From positions 610,001 through 674,000 of the forward strand of contig NC_020054.1 in NCBI RefSeq assembly GCF_000331105.1: a stretch of DNA of 64,000 nucleotides, in the 5' to 3' direction. How positions within the stretch are numbered: the first letter of the stretch is position 1; each line of letters opens with the position of its first letter. Positions 27,040 through 37,460 of this stretch are shown here, piece after piece. The position numbers and the translations under genes were made by a program. Below the pieces are notes generated by a model. The model saw nothing but the letters and a program-made list of their open reading frames with translations. It was not told the origin of the DNA and did no database searches. The DNA comes from Fibrella aestuarina BUZ 2 (GTDB lineage: Bacteria > Bacteroidota > Bacteroidia > Cytophagales > Spirosomataceae).

Positions 27040-29709
27040 TTACAAGCTTTTCAACTGCCGCAACGTCTCCTGCAAAGCAGTAATTTTGGCATCGGCATCG
27101 GCGGCTTTTTGGCGCTCACGCTCTACCACGTCAGCTTTGGCGTTGGCCACGAAACGCTCGTTGCTCAGCTTTTTCATGACCGAATCGCGGAAGCCGATGT
27201 TATAGGCCAGATCGCGTTCGGCGTTGGCAATCTCCTGCTCCACGTCAATTTCGCCGGCCAGGTCGATGTAGAATTCGTCGCTTTTGATCAGGAACGACGT
27301 AGCGTTTTCTGGTTTCTCCGATACGTAGCTGATCGTGGGTACGTTGGCCATCTTTGTAATCAGGCCTTCCAGCGGCGCAAAGCGCGCGGGTACGTCGGTA
27401 CGTATCGAAAGCGGCAACTCCGTTTTTGGCGCAATCTGCTTGGCGTTACGGATGTTACGGATGCTGCTGATGATTTCGAACAACAACTCGAAATCGGCCA
27501 GTATGGCGGCATCCGCAGGTTGGGCCTGCGGGAATGGCGCCACGCACAAACTCTCGCCTTGCTGACGAGGAGCGATATCCTGCCAGATTTCTTCCGTGAT
27601 AAACGGCATGAACGGATGCGCCAGTGCCATCAGGCGTTCGAAGAAGTTGATCGTCGCCAGGTACGTTGCTTCGTCGATGATACCGCTGAAGTTGCCGTCG
27701 GCGTCTTTTTCGGTGTAGTGCGTTGGCTTGATTAGCTCCAGGTATTGCGAGCAGAAATCGTCCCAAATCAGCTTGTAAACGCTCTGCAACGCATCCGAGA
27801 TACGGAACTTGCTCAGATGATCGTCGATTTCGGTGAGGGTGGCGTTCAGTTTAGCCTCGAACCACCGCACGGCTAGTTGCGACGAAGAATTGTTGCGTTC
27901 GGCATTAGCTGTTTCTACCGTCCATCCCTTTACCAGCCGGAACGCATTCCAGATTTTGTTGCAGAAGTTACGGCCCTGTTCGCACAGCTTTTCGTCGAAC
28001 AGCAGATCGTTGCCCGCTGCCGAGCTAAACAACATGCCCGTACGGACGCCATCGGCCCCGTATTGGTCGATCAGCACGAGCGGGTCGGGTGAGTTGCCGA
28101 GCTGCTTCGACATCTTCCGGCCCTGCTTATCGCGTACCATGCCCGTGAAATACACATTGCGGAACGGCCGTTCGCCCCGGAACTCAAAGCCCGCCATCGC
28201 CATCCGGGCTACCCAGAAGAAAATGATGTCGAAGCCCGTAACGAGGTCGTTGGTCGGGTAATAGTAGTTGATGTCGGCATTGTCGGGGTTGCGGATACCG
28301 TCGAATACCGAGATCGGCCACAGCCACGACGAGAACCAGGTATCCAGCACGTCGTCGTCCTGCGTGAGGTCGGCTTCGGTCATGGCAAACAGCAGTTTCT
28401 CGTGCTGCACCTTGCGCAGCGCTTCCCGCTTGTTTTTAGCCACGATGATGGTGCCGTCCTGCATATAGAAAGCCGGAATACGCTGCCCCCACCATAATTG
28501 GCGGCTGATGCACCAGTCGTGCGGATTTTCCATCCACGACCGGTACATGTTCTTGAACTTGGGCGGCACCAGGTTGATCACGTCGTCGAGTACAGCCTGC
28601 AACGCGGGCTGGGCAATCTTGTCCATTTTCAGGAACCACTGCAACGACAGCTTTGGCTCGATCACGGCACCCGTGCGCTCCGACGTACCCACGTTCGATT
28701 TGTACTCCTCGACCTTTACCAGATTGCCCGACTCTTCGAGCATCGTTAAGATCGCCTTCCGGGCGGCAAACCGGTCCATTCCGACCAGAATCTGGGCTTT
28801 CTCGTTCAGCGTGCCGTCGTCGTTCAGGATATCGATAACCGGCAGGTTGTGTTTAACGCCCAGTTCGTAGTCGTTGAGGTCGTGAGCTGGCGTTACCTTC
28901 AGGCAACCCGTCCCGAACTCAATCGTTACATACTCGTCGGTAATGATCGGAATACTGCGGTTGACGAGGGGGATGATGGCTCGTTTGCCGTGCAGGTGCT
29001 TATACCGCTCGTCGTTGGGGTTTACGGCGATGGCGGCATCGGCCATGATGGTTTCGGCCCGCACCGTGGCGATAGTCACAAACTCACCTTCTGCGCCCTC
29101 AATTGGATACTGAATGTAGGTCAGCTTTTGCTGTACTTCTTTTACGATAACTTCTTCGTCGGATACGGCGGTGCGGCCCTGCGGGTCCCAGTTGACCATA
29201 CGCACACCCCGGTAAATCTGACCCTTATTATAGAGGTCAACGAATACGTCGATTACCGATTCATACAGGGCCGGTTCAAGCGTAAAGCGCGTGCGGTCCC
29301 AGTCGCAGGAGGCACCCAGCTTGCGCAATTGTTGCAGGATAATGCCGCCGTACTGATTCGTCCAATCCCAGGCGTGTTCCAGAAATTGCTCGCGGGTGAG
29401 ATCGGTCTTGCTGATGCCCTGCTCGTTCAACCGGGCGACGACTTTGGCCTCCGTAGCAATGCTGGCGTGGTCGGTACCGGGCACCCAACAGGCGTTTTTG
29501 CCCTGCATACGGGCATGCCGGATCAGCACATCCTGAATGGTGTTGTTGAGCATGTGGCCCATGTGCAGCACGCCCGTCACGTTGGGCGGCGGAATCACGA
29601 TGGTGTAGGGTTCGCGCTCGTCGGGTGTGGAAGAAAACAGCTTATTATCAAGCCAATACTGATACCATTTGGCTTCAATATCGGTGGGCGAATACGTCTT
29701 GGCGATCAT
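27040..29709 (-). CDS. valS: Valyl-tRNA synthetase
   Basis: About 889 residues from the ATG at 29709 (MIAKTYSPTDIEAKWYQYW); the frame runs further upstream without family similarity, and a -7 box lies between. A class I synthetase with the HIGH-type motif VLHMGHMLNNT, the CP1 editing domain (WDPQGRTAVSDEEV, TARDHD-like TPAHDLNDYELG), and the KMSKS-type loop reading KMSKQLGNSPDP. The C-terminus ends in the typical ValRS coiled coil (about 820-889). Confidence 0.96.
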   Translation of the reverse strand: MIAKTYSPTDIEAKWYQYWLDNKLFSSTPDEREPYTIVIPPPNVTGVLHMGHMLNNTIQDVLIRHARMQGKNACWVPGTDHASIATEAKVVARLNEQGISKTDLTREQFLEHAWDWTNQYGGIILQQLRKLGASCDWDRTRFTLEPALYESVIDVFVDLYNKGQIYRGVRMVNWDPQGRTAVSDEEVIVKEVQQKLTYIQYPIEGAEGEFVTIATVRAETIMADAAIAVNPNDERYKHLHGKRAIIPLVNRSIPIITDEYVTIEFGTGCLKVTPAHDLNDYELGVKHNLPVIDILNDDGTLNEKAQILVGMDRFAARKAILTMLEESGNLVKVEEYKSNVGTSERTGAVIEPKLSLQWFLKMDKIAQPALQAVLDDVINLVPPKFKNMYRSWMENPHDWCISRQLWWGQRIPAFYMQDGTIIVAKNKREALRKVQHEKLLFAMTEADLTQDDDVLDTWFSSWLWPISVFDGIRNPDNADINYYYPTNDLVTGFDIIFFWVARMAMAGFEFRGERPFRNVYFTGMVRDKQGRKMSKQLGNSPDPLVLIDQYGADGVRTGMLFSSAAGNDLLFDEKLCEQGRNFCNKIWNAFRLVKGWTVETANAERNNSSSQLAVRWFEAKLNATLTEIDDHLSKFRISDALQSVYKLIWDDFCSQYLELIKPTHYTEKDADGNFSGIIDEATYLATINFFERLMALAHPFMPFITEEIWQDIAPRQQGESLCVAPFPQAQPADAAILADFELLFEIISSIRNIRNAKQIAPKTELPLSIRTDVPARFAPLEGLITKMANVPTISYVSEKPENATSFLIKSDEFYIDLAGEIDVEQEIANAERDLAYNIGFRDSVMKKLSNERFVANAKADVVERERQKAADADAKITALQETLRQLKSL

Positions 29710-29743
29710 GCGGTCGGCGGTGGCTAGCACCGGATTAAGGCCG

Positions 29744-29751
29744 CAAAAATA
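29744..29751 (-). promoter_or_regulatory. -7 promoter box of valS
   Basis: TATTTTTG on the minus strand, an exact TAnnTTTG match, 34 bases upstream of the chosen valS ATG. It lies inside the upstream extension of the frame and so supports the shorter start. Confidence 0.5.
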
Positions 29752-29824
29752 CGAGTTTTTACCGCCGTAGCGGCACGCCCGGTCCACAGGGAACAAAGGG
29801 CAAGCACGAATTACCCCAAAAAGC

Positions 29825-29856
29825 AAGCGCCGACGTACCTGGGTACGTCGGCGCTT
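29825..29856. repeat. Palindrome between YceI and valS genes
   Basis: A perfect 15-base inverted repeat (29825-29839 and 29842-29856) with a 2-base loop; its core is GACGTACC / GGTACGTC. It follows the stop codon of no plus-strand gene: it lies downstream of the yceI start region's neighbour and upstream of valS on the minus strand, so it may end an upstream transcript or act as an operator. Confidence 0.75.
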
Positions 29857-29880
29857 ATACTGCCAGTTGCCGGTATGGAC

Positions 29881-30453
29881 TTACTTTTTGGTAAACTCGC
29901 CGTTCAACTTGAGCTCAACTTCTTCGCTTACCGTAGCGCCGCCCGACGAGCCAACGCCAAAATCGGTCCGCTTGATGGTGCCGGTCGCTTTCAGGCCAAC
30001 TTTTTCCTGCTTGCCGTTGCGGCCTTCCATCGTAACGGGGCCCGTCAGTACGGCGTCAAGCACAACCGGCTTCGTAACGCCGTGCATCGTGAGGTCACCG
30101 GCCAGTTTGTAATTCTTGCCGCTTACCTTTTTGAACGACGTGCTCTTGAACGTCAGCGTGGGGTATTTGGCCGCATCGAACCAATCGGGCGTTTTCAGGT
30201 GACCATCGCGCCGCTCGTTGTCGGTATCGACCGAGTTGATGTCGGCTGTCAGGTCGAATACGGCATCAGACAAGTCAGGCTTCGAGGCCGTCAGGTTAGC
30301 GTCGAACGTCTTGAAATTGCCATCGACTTCCGAAAGCAGCAGGTGGGTTACGGTGAAGCCAACGCGTGAGTGGGCTTTGTCGAGCCCCCAGCTTTGCGCA
30401 TAGGCAGCCGAGAGCGAGAGCAGAAGAGCAATAGGGGTTACAAGTAATTTCAT
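29881..30453 (-). CDS. YceI-family periplasmic protein
   Basis: A 190-residue exported protein: signal peptide MKLLVTPIALLLSLSAAYAQ, then a lipocalin-like YceI barrel starting SWGLDKAHSRVGFTVTHLL and ending EEVELKLNGEFTKK. Family members bind long isoprenoids or amphiphiles; the ligand here is unknown. Motifs SDAVFDLTADINSVDT and GDLTMHGVTKPVVLD are typical. Monocistronic by its surroundings. Confidence 0.92.
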   Translation of the reverse strand: MKLLVTPIALLLSLSAAYAQSWGLDKAHSRVGFTVTHLLLSEVDGNFKTFDANLTASKPDLSDAVFDLTADINSVDTDNERRDGHLKTPDWFDAAKYPTLTFKSTSFKKVSGKNYKLAGDLTMHGVTKPVVLDAVLTGPVTMEGRNGKQEKVGLKATGTIKRTDFGVGSSGGATVSEEVELKLNGEFTKK

Positions 30454-30761
30454 GAGCGTACTAGAGGATTTTAAGTATGGTTCGAATTAAGTAAGTAGTA
30501 TTTACATAGAAAACTATGTGTCGATACATGCAAGCCATGTGCCGACGAACGGAAAATAGTAGTAATGTTGACAGAAGACAAATCACAGTCAAGATTATCG
30601 GTAATACTCTAAGGTCGACAATGTATACGACACCGATGAAAAATTAGCTTTATAGGCTTGTCGCCTCATGGTTAACTGTTGAAATAGGTAAATTAATCGC
30701 TAAACTTGGCTACGTGCTGATTGATACCCAGCCTGATTGAAGAGGGAAAACTACGATAAGC
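30454..30761. other. Gene-free region
   Basis: About 300 AT-rich bases between divergent genes. It holds a small inverted repeat ACATAG-AAAA-CTATGT (near 30505-30520) and no gene or clear promoter box that I can support. Confidence 0.4.
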
Positions 30762-31331
30762 ATGGTACAGAACCGCTACTGGCGACAGGTAGTCTTTGTG
30801 TGCTGTTATAGTCTGTCATTGGCGGCTTATAGTCAAGCAAAACAACCGATTGATTTATCATTCACCTATGTCGACCCTAAGTACAATAGGCCTATCTATG
30901 CTACCAATTATTTATGGGAGCGGTATACGAACGTAGCTAAGCTGGTGAGCGATTACAGTCATTTTAATTGCCTCCAAACGTTGGGACAGATCCGTTTTCG
31001 TGTCGAAAAAACGGGTGTCATCGATCAAGTTCAGGTAACAAGTAAGGCTTTTCCTGATTACCTGCCGGGGATGTTCCGCGATAGACTGGAAGCGAGCAAG
31101 CCTTATTGGACATGTGCCGACTGTGAGACGAAGGGGCCGGTATCAATCACAGTACCTGTTTTTATCCAGTTTGAAGTCGGCTGCCGGGGAAAACAGGATT
31201 CGGTCTATACGAACCACATGCTGGGTACGTTGCTGCGATTTCCGTCGGCTAACCTGCTTCCAATCCTGGGTATTCAAACGGGTGATCGGAGCTTAATGCT
31301 CTACCCTATTCTACTGGAAAGTATACGCTAA
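30762..31331 (+). CDS. Secreted hypothetical protein, first of a tandem pair
   Basis: A 189-residue protein with a signal peptide (about residues 1-26, ending AYSQ). The mature part has a short strand-rich core FNCLQTLGQIRFRVEKTGVI followed by a VQVTSK strand, reminiscent of TonB C-terminal domains but not assignable. Cysteine pairs (CADC; C in VGC) suggest a disulfide. The next gene is a diverged paralogue: both share an IxLxF strand after the signal, YLP.x.x.FRD/FYE, SxPFW/SKPYW, a GP-x-x-I-x-x-P-I/V-x-x-x-x-E-x-GC segment and a similar C-terminal end, SIR or SMR. Confidence 0.6.
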   Translation: MVQNRYWRQVVFVCCYSLSLAAYSQAKQPIDLSFTYVDPKYNRPIYATNYLWERYTNVAKLVSDYSHFNCLQTLGQIRFRVEKTGVIDQVQVTSKAFPDYLPGMFRDRLEASKPYWTCADCETKGPVSITVPVFIQFEVGCRGKQDSVYTNHMLGTLLRFPSANLLPILGIQTGDRSLMLYPILLESIR

Positions 31332-31345
31332 TAAACCGTACCGTG

Positions 31346-31942
31346 ATGATTACTAGACGATTACTATGCTTTTCCTTGCTGGTTGGGCTACTGTTGCTGC
31401 TTGGCTCATCGGTTTATAGCCAGTCGAAAACGCATCCAGAAAAGGCAACGATTTAGCTTACGTTCTCGGCGATGCATCCCCGCGCCAACGTACCTGTGTC
31501 GCCCGCTGATTTTATACACCGTGGTATTTTGGACGCGTGTCGAAGTGCCTATCAGCAATTGCCTAGCTGTTTTTATGGCTTCGATTGGATTCATTTTCGA
31601 CTCACTGCGCCTAATAAAATCGACAGTATTCGAATCACCGGTGATTACCTACCCGAGTGGCTGACCGATTTTTACGAGTCCAAAATACTAGCCAGCCAAC
31701 CGTTTTGGCACTACGTCGACAAGGCAAGCAACGGTCCGATTGTTATTGCTATACCGATTGATTTTGCCTTAGAAAGCGGGTGCGATGGAAATCGGTCGAC
31801 AAAAGGAAGATACGAGCTCGAATCGGCAGCCATTGACAGCCTGTTTGCAGACAAAAAGCAGTTCTTACCTAGGCTCAAAGCTGTGCAAAAGGGGAAAAGG
31901 CAGGTGATTCTCAACCCCGCCTTTTTGCACTCAATGCGCTAA
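31346..31942 (+). pseudogene. Paralogue of the preceding gene, broken by an in-frame TAG
   Basis: From the ATG at 31346 a signal peptide is encoded (MITRRLLCFSLLVGLLLLLG, ending VYSQ), but codon 37 is TAG (31454-31456). The same frame continues for 162 codons to 31942 and matches the upstream paralogue: PIDLSFT there corresponds to TI-stop-LTFS here, so the stop replaces the Asp codon. The remainder could be translated only from an internal ATG at 31472 and would lack a signal. Best read as a recent nonsense mutation; a sequencing error or suppression cannot be excluded. Confidence 0.75.
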
Positions 31943-31959
31943 GCATGCTGACAGATGAT

Positions 31960-31991
31960 CGGGTTACTCGCTATCGGTAGCGAGTAACCCG
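31960..31991. terminator. Hairpin between the paralogue pair and uvrA
   Basis: Perfect 14-base arms (31960-31973 and 31978-31991) with a 4-base loop; located between convergent genes, with only a short T run. Confidence 0.8.
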
Positions 31992-31998
31992 GTTTATT

Positions 31999-34890
31999 CT
32001 ATGCCCCGGCCAGCTCCATCGCTAAAAACTTGCCGGTATAGCTGCCCGCTACTTTGGCCACTTTTTCCGGCGTGCCTTCGGCGATGATCTGCCCGCCTTT
32101 GCTGCCGCCTTCGGGGCCGAGGTCGATTACGTAGTCAGATACCTTGATCACGTCGAGGTTGTGCTCGATGATCAACACCGTATTGCCTTTATCGGCCAGC
32201 TTGTTCAGCACGTCGAGCAGGTGTGCAATATCCTGGAAGTGCAGGCCCGTCGTGGGTTCGTCGAGGATGTACAGCGTTTTGCCTGTATCTTTCTTCGACA
32301 GTTCTTCGGCCAGTTTCACGCGTTGCGCTTCGCCACCGCTTAGGGTCGTCGCGTGTTGGCCCAGCGTGATGTAGCCCAGTCCCACGTCGTTAAGGGTTTG
32401 TACCTTACGAAGAATTTTCGGCTGGCTCTGGAAGAAATCGAGCGCCTGCTCCACAGTCATGTCGAGCACGTCGGCGATGGATTTGCCTTTGAAACGGACC
32501 TCCAGCGTTTCGCGGTTGAAGCGTTTGCCTTTGCAGACTTCGCAGGGTACGTGTACGTCGGGCAGAAACTCCATTTCGATCTTCTTCATGCCAGCGCCTT
32601 CGCACTCTTCGCACCGCCCGCCTTTCACGTTGAACGAGAAACGCCCCGGTTTGTAGCCCCGAATTTTGGCTTCGGGCAGTTCGGCAAACAGCGTACGGAT
32701 TTCCGAGAACATGCCCGTGTAGGTGGCCGGGTTTGAGCGCGGGGTACGTCCGATCGGCGACTGATCGACTTCAATGACTTTGTCGATGAACTCAAGTCCC
32801 TCGACGTTTTTGAAGGCCAACGGCTCGCGTTTCGACTTATAAAAATGGTGGTTCAGGATCGGGAAGAGCGTCTCGTGGATCAGCGACGATTTGCCACTGC
32901 CCGATACGCCCGTGATGCTGACCATCCGGCCCAAGGGCAGTTTGAGCGTTACGTTCTTGAGGTTATGGCCCGTGGCCCCCTTGATCTGCAAAAACTTTCC
33001 GCTGCCTTTACGGCGCTCGCCAGGTACGTCGATGGCTGTGCGGCCGCTGAGGTAGTTGGCGGTGGTTGAGCCGTTTTTCAGAAATTCTTCGGGCGTACCG
33101 GCTCCCACGACTTGCCCGCCATGCCGACCCGCTCCCGGCCCAATGTCGAGGATGTAGTCCGACTCCAGCATCATGTCTTTGTCGTGCTCGACAACCAGCA
33201 CCGTGTTGCCCAAATCGCGCAGGTTCTTCAGCGACTCAATGAGCTTCACGTTGTCGCGTTGATGCAGGCCGATGCTCGGTTCGTCCATAATGTACAGGAC
33301 GCCAACGAGTTGAGTGCCAATCTGCGTAGCCAGCCGGATGCGCTGCGCTTCCCCGCCCGACAGTGTCTTCAGCGACCGGTCGAGGGTTAGGTAATCCAGC
33401 CCGATGTCGACCAGAAAGCCAATGCGCTTCCGGATCTCTTTCAGAATTTCCTTGGCGATCACGTTCTGCCGGTCCGACAGGCGATCTTCAATCCCTACGA
33501 ACCAGGCCGCCAGCACAGCAATGTCCATGCTCGCCAGCTCGGCAATGTTCTTGTCGGCAATGCGGAAATAGAGCGACTCTTTTTTCAGGCGGGCGCCGTT
33601 GCATTCGGGGCAGGTGTTGATCACGAGAAAATCGCGCAACCATTCCTGAATCTTCTCCGAGCCCGTTTCCTGTTGCTTTTTCAGGAAGTTGATGATGCCC
33701 TCAAACTTGGTGGTGTAATACGTCTCGCCGGGGTATTTCTTCGATGGAATCGGCGTTTCCTCCTCAGAGCCGTGCAGTAATACGTGCAGCAACTCGGGCG
33801 GGTACTTGCTTACCGGCGTCGTCAGGCTGAGTTTGTGCTTTTTCAGGATCACTTCCACTTCCTTGAAAAACCACAGCTCGCGATATTCGCCCAATGGCGC
33901 AATGGCCCCCCGGCTCACACTCAGCGATTTATCGGGGATGACCGACTCTTCGGTGATCTCTTCGACCACGCCCAATCCCTGGCAGGTGGGGCACCAGCCG
34001 TAGGGCGAGTTGAACGAAAACGAGTTGGGCGAGGGTTCATCGTAGCTGATGCCCGACTCGGGGTCCATCAGGTTCTGCGAGAAATAATGCAGCTTATTGT
34101 CCTGATCGAGTACCTGAATGGCGCCTTTACCCTGCTTCAGCGCCGTTTGCACCGATTGGCTCAGCCGGAAGCGATCATCGGCGCTCGGCACCAGGCGGTC
34201 GATCACGATCTCGATGTCGTGGACCTTGTAGCGGTCGACCTGCATCTTCGGCACAATATCCTGCACGGTACCATCGACGCGCACTTTGGTGTACCCCATC
34301 TTGGCAATTTGCACGAACAGTTCGCGGTAGTGCCCTTTCCGGCCACGCACCACTGGTGCCAGCAGCACGGTCTTGCGCCCGGCGTTCTGGTCCAGCAACG
34401 CATCCACGATCTGATCCTGCGATTGCCGGGTCATCTTGCGGCCCGTTGCGTACGAAAAGGCTTCACCCGCACGGGCGTAGAGCAGGCGCAGAAAGTCGAA
34501 AATCTCGGTAGTCGTGCCGACGGTCGAGCGGGGGTTTTTCGAGGTCGTTTTCTGTTCAATGGAAATTACCGGGCTGAGGCCGTTGATCTTATCCACGTCG
34601 GGCCGTTCCATATCGCCCAGAAAGGAGCGGGCATAGGCCGAAAAACTTTCCATGTAGCGCCGCTGCCCCTCGGCGTAGATCGTGTCGAACGCCAGCGATG
34701 ATTTGCCCGAGCCACTGATGCCCGTAACGACCACCAGCTTATTGCGGGGAATCGATACGTCGATGTTCTTCAGGTTATGTTCGCGGGCGCCCAGCACGTC
34801 GATTTGCTCGTAGCCCGTGAGTTGCACGTCGGAAAGCGGTGAACCGGCGGCAATCGGCTCAGTATGTGTTGTTTGTTGTTCCTGTATCAC
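31999..34890 (-). CDS. uvrA: Excinuclease ABC subunit A
   Basis: A 963-residue UvrA, the damage-sensing ATPase of nucleotide excision repair. Two ABC modules are complete: Walker [10 protein letters not shown] and GVSGSGKSS, signature [12 protein letters not shown] and [12 protein letters not shown], Walker B YIMDEPS and YILDEPT. Zinc fingers: [17 protein letters not shown], and the C-terminal CEECEGAG...CEVCKG. The start codon at 34890 is GTG; the first internal ATG is too far downstream. Confidence 0.97.
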   Translation of the reverse strand: MIQEQQTTHTEPIAAGSPLSDVQLTGYEQIDVLGAREHNLKNIDVSIPRNKLVVVTGISGSGKSSLAFDTIYAEGQRRYMESFSAYARSFLGDMERPDVDKINGLSPVISIEQKTTSKNPRSTVGTTTEIFDFLRLLYARAGEAFSYATGRKMTRQSQDQIVDALLDQNAGRKTVLLAPVVRGRKGHYRELFVQIAKMGYTKVRVDGTVQDIVPKMQVDRYKVHDIEIVIDRLVPSADDRFRLSQSVQTALKQGKGAIQVLDQDNKLHYFSQNLMDPESGISYDEPSPNSFSFNSPYGWCPTCQGLGVVEEITEESVIPDKSLSVSRGAIAPLGEYRELWFFKEVEVILKKHKLSLTTPVSKYPPELLHVLLHGSEEETPIPSKKYPGETYYTTKFEGIINFLKKQQETGSEKIQEWLRDFLVINTCPECNGARLKKESLYFRIADKNIAELASMDIAVLAAWFVGIEDRLSDRQNVIAKEILKEIRKRIGFLVDIGLDYLTLDRSLKTLSGGEAQRIRLATQIGTQLVGVLYIMDEPSIGLHQRDNVKLIESLKNLRDLGNTVLVVEHDKDMMLESDYILDIGPGAGRHGGQVVGAGTPEEFLKNGSTTANYLSGRTAIDVPGERRKGSGKFLQIKGATGHNLKNVTLKLPLGRMVSITGVSGSGKSSLIHETLFPILNHHFYKSKREPLAFKNVEGLEFIDKVIEVDQSPIGRTPRSNPATYTGMFSEIRTLFAELPEAKIRGYKPGRFSFNVKGGRCEECEGAGMKKIEMEFLPDVHVPCEVCKGKRFNRETLEVRFKGKSIADVLDMTVEQALDFFQSQPKILRKVQTLNDVGLGYITLGQHATTLSGGEAQRVKLAEELSKKDTGKTLYILDEPTTGLHFQDIAHLLDVLNKLADKGNTVLIIEHNLDVIKVSDYVIDLGPEGGSKGGQIIAEGTPEKVAKVAGSYTGKFLAMELAGA

Positions 34891-34942
34891 TTGTTCGAAG
34901 TGGGTTCAACGGTCAATATCCAGGGGTCAACGTTGGGCTGTT

Positions 34943-35100
34943 TCATAGACGAAACCCAAACCCCAACCCATACACATCGACCATTGGGCGTTTTTTCAGG
35001 CCTTATCCAAATATCAACACCGATACCGAAATGGTAGTTTCCGGGGGCGGAAAGATGTGAAAGGCCACCCAGCAGCGAGGGTATCGCGGGGCGATTGGCT
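34943..35100 (-). pseudogene. Possible remnant of an outer-membrane protein C-terminus
   Basis: On the minus strand one frame reads GNYHFGIGVDIWIRPEK and another ends VDVYGLGFGFRL followed by a stop at 34943-34945. Removing one base from the A6 run at 34991-34996 joins them into a single barrel-like C-terminus with alternating aromatic residues. The N-terminal part is not recognisable and the remnant abuts the S9 peptidase gene. Weakly supported; the remainder of this 334-base gap holds nothing else I can name. Confidence 0.25.
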
Positions 35101-35224
35101 GTAAGTTGGGTAAAAGAGAGGAACGTACCCAGCCGTCCGTCATTTCGGCAACTGTTGTTGCCCCGTTTGGCTGTAAGTTCGCGTAACGGGCCATTTGGAA
35201 CCGTTCTATCCTCTAGCACGTCTC

Positions 35225-37372
35225 ATGAACAAACAACTAGTACCGGCTCTTGCAGCCCTTGCGCTTCCCTATATGACGAACGCACAATCACCCGCCCCGG
35301 TGCCATCGCCCGCGGCAGCCAAGCCCCCCGTAGCGGCCATAAAGCCCAAAACGCTGACTACCAATGGTCACACCCGTACTGATAATTACTACTGGCTCAA
35401 TCAACGGGAAGACAAGGAGGTGATCAGCTACCTCAACGCCGAAAACGCGTATACCGATGCCCTGCTGGCCGCGCAGAAGCCGCTGGAAGAGAAGCTGTTT
35501 GCCGAAATGAAAGGGCGGATCAAACAGCAGGATCAATCGGTACCCTACAAAGAAGGCGCCTATTACTACCAGACCAACTACGTGCAGGGCGGCGAATACC
35601 CGATCTATGTACGGAAGAAAGGCTCGCTGACCGCCCCCGAAGAGGTCATGTTCGACTGCAACGTGCTGGCCAAAGGGCACAATTATTACAATATGGGCGG
35701 CTATGAGGTCTCGGACAACGACGAACTTGCCGTCTTCGCCGAAGATACTGTCAGCCGTCGGCTCTATACGTTGCGGGTCAAGAACCTGAAAACGGGCCAG
35801 ATTTATCCTGAAGTCATCCCCAACGTTGAAGCGGGCAGCTTCGCCTGGGCGGCCGACAACAAAACGTTCTTCTACATCAAGAAAGACCCGCAAACGCTGT
35901 TGGGCTATCAGGTGTGGCGGCATATGCTGGGCAACGACCCCAAGAAGGATATCTTGGTCTATGAAGAGAAAGACAACCAGTATTACATGGGGCTGTACCG
36001 GATGAAGTCGAAGAAATACATCGCCATCGCCTGCGACCATAACGGCGTTGCGACGGAATACCGACTGCTCGACGCGAAAACCCCGAACAGCGATTTCAAG
36101 GTGTTCTTCCCCCGCGAACGTGGCCACGAATACGACATTCAGCACTTCAAGGATAAGTTTTACGTCCGCACTAACTACAAAGCCACCAACTACCGGCTGC
36201 TGGAAGTGCCGGAAGGGCAGCAGACCAACCGCGCCGCCTGGAAGGAAGTGATTCCACACCGGGCCGACGTGTTTCTGCAAGGGATGGATGTGTTTGCCAA
36301 CCACCTCGTGCTGGCCGAACGCAAAGAGGGCCTTGCCAAACTGCGGGTGATCAACCAGAAAACGAAAGCCGACGAATACCTCGATTTTGGCGAACCAGCC
36401 TACGTGGCGGGTATCGGTTATAATCCCGATTTCAACACGGACGTGCTACGGTACGGCTACTCGTCGCTGACTACGCCTTCGTCGACCTACGATTATAACA
36501 TGGATACCAAAGCCAAAACCCTTCTGAAACAGCAGGAAGTGTTGGGCGGCTTTGATAAGAACAACTACGTATCGGAGCGCGTATTCGTAACCGCCCGCGA
36601 CGGTGCCAAGGTGCCCGTATCCATTGTGTACCGTAAAGGCACGCCCAAAGACGGTACCGCGCCGCTGTTGCAGTATGCCTACGGTTCGTATGGGAGTAAC
36701 ACCGAGCCGGGCTTTAGCAGCAACCGTCTGAGCCTGCTGGATCGGGGCTTTATCTACGCTATCGCACACATTCGTGGCGGCCAGGAAATGGGCCGACAGT
36801 GGTATGAAGATGGCAAACTGCTGAAGAAGAAAAACACCTTCAACGACTTTGTCGACGTATCGAAGTGGCTGGTTGCCAACAAGTACGCCGCTACGGATAA
36901 ACTGTTTGCGCTCGGCGGCTCGGCCGGCGGTCTGCTGATGGGTGCCGTTATGAATCAGGCGCCTGAACTGTACCGGGGCGTAGTCGCCGCCGTTCCCTTT
37001 GTCGATGTCGTGACAACCATGCTCGACGAAAGCATTCCGCTGACGACCGGCGAGTTTGAAGAGTGGGGCAACCCCAAGCAAAAGCAGTACTACGATTACA
37101 TGCTGTCGTATTCGCCCTACGATCAGGTGGAAAAGAAAGCATACCCGAACCTGCTCGTCACGACCGGCCTGCACGATTCGCAGGTACAATATTGGGAACC
37201 GGCCAAGTGGGTAGCCAAACTGCGAACCATGAAAACCGACAACAACGTACTGCTGCTCCACACCAATATGGAGGCAGGCCACGGCGGCGCGTCGGGTCGA
37301 TTCAACGCCTTGAAAGAGATTGCGATGGAATACGCCTTCATGCTGAATCTAGCCGGTAAAGGAGCGATGTAA
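35225..37372 (+). CDS. S9 family peptidase, oligopeptidase B type
   Basis: About 715 residues from the ATG at 35225, which gives a signal peptide (MNKQLVPALAALALPYMTNAQ); a longer start is possible. Oligopeptidase B cuts short peptides after basic residues. The N-terminal seven-bladed propeller (about 60-430) carries family segments such as DNYYWLNQRED; the C-terminal alpha/beta hydrolase has the nucleophile Ser in LGGSAGGLLMGAV, Asp in TGLHDSQVQYWEP and His in EAGHGGASGR. Preceded by a signal peptide, so it is likely periplasmic, unlike most cytoplasmic relatives. Confidence 0.9.
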   Translation: MNKQLVPALAALALPYMTNAQSPAPVPSPAAAKPPVAAIKPKTLTTNGHTRTDNYYWLNQREDKEVISYLNAENAYTDALLAAQKPLEEKLFAEMKGRIKQQDQSVPYKEGAYYYQTNYVQGGEYPIYVRKKGSLTAPEEVMFDCNVLAKGHNYYNMGGYEVSDNDELAVFAEDTVSRRLYTLRVKNLKTGQIYPEVIPNVEAGSFAWAADNKTFFYIKKDPQTLLGYQVWRHMLGNDPKKDILVYEEKDNQYYMGLYRMKSKKYIAIACDHNGVATEYRLLDAKTPNSDFKVFFPRERGHEYDIQHFKDKFYVRTNYKATNYRLLEVPEGQQTNRAAWKEVIPHRADVFLQGMDVFANHLVLAERKEGLAKLRVINQKTKADEYLDFGEPAYVAGIGYNPDFNTDVLRYGYSSLTTPSSTYDYNMDTKAKTLLKQQEVLGGFDKNNYVSERVFVTARDGAKVPVSIVYRKGTPKDGTAPLLQYAYGSYGSNTEPGFSSNRLSLLDRGFIYAIAHIRGGQEMGRQWYEDGKLLKKKNTFNDFVDVSKWLVANKYAATDKLFALGGSAGGLLMGAVMNQAPELYRGVVAAVPFVDVVTTMLDESIPLTTGEFEEWGNPKQKQYYDYMLSYSPYDQVEKKAYPNLLVTTGLHDSQVQYWEPAKWVAKLRTMKTDNNVLLLHTNMEAGHGGASGRFNALKEIAMEYAFMLNLAGKGAM

Positions 37373-37411
37373 AACCGGGACCTGTCGCCGTATTAGTCAG
37401 ATTACACAGTA

Positions 37412-37460
37412 GAACCGCGTTTAGCTCACCCTTCTGGTGAAAGCTAAACGCGGTTCGTTT
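37412..37460 (+). terminator. Terminator abutting the next start codon
   Basis: GAACCGCGTTTAGCT pairs with AGCTAAACGCGGTTC (37412-37426 with 37442-37456), extended by CACC/GGTG, followed by GTTTT. It ends the S9 gene, yet its right arm ends only five bases before the ATG at 37462 of the DUF3500 gene, so it also occupies that gene's ribosome-binding region. Confidence 0.82.

Noticed and set aside
27040..29709. KMSKQ instead of KMSKS in ValRS as a defect
   Set aside because: The last position of the motif varies in this family and all other motifs are intact.
33784..34701. A 305-codon frame opposite uvrA
   Set aside because: Shadow of a GC-rich coding strand; uvrA is complete with all motifs on the other strand.
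35288..36304. A 338-codon frame opposite the S9 peptidase
   Set aside because: Same reason: the sense strand carries an intact peptidase.
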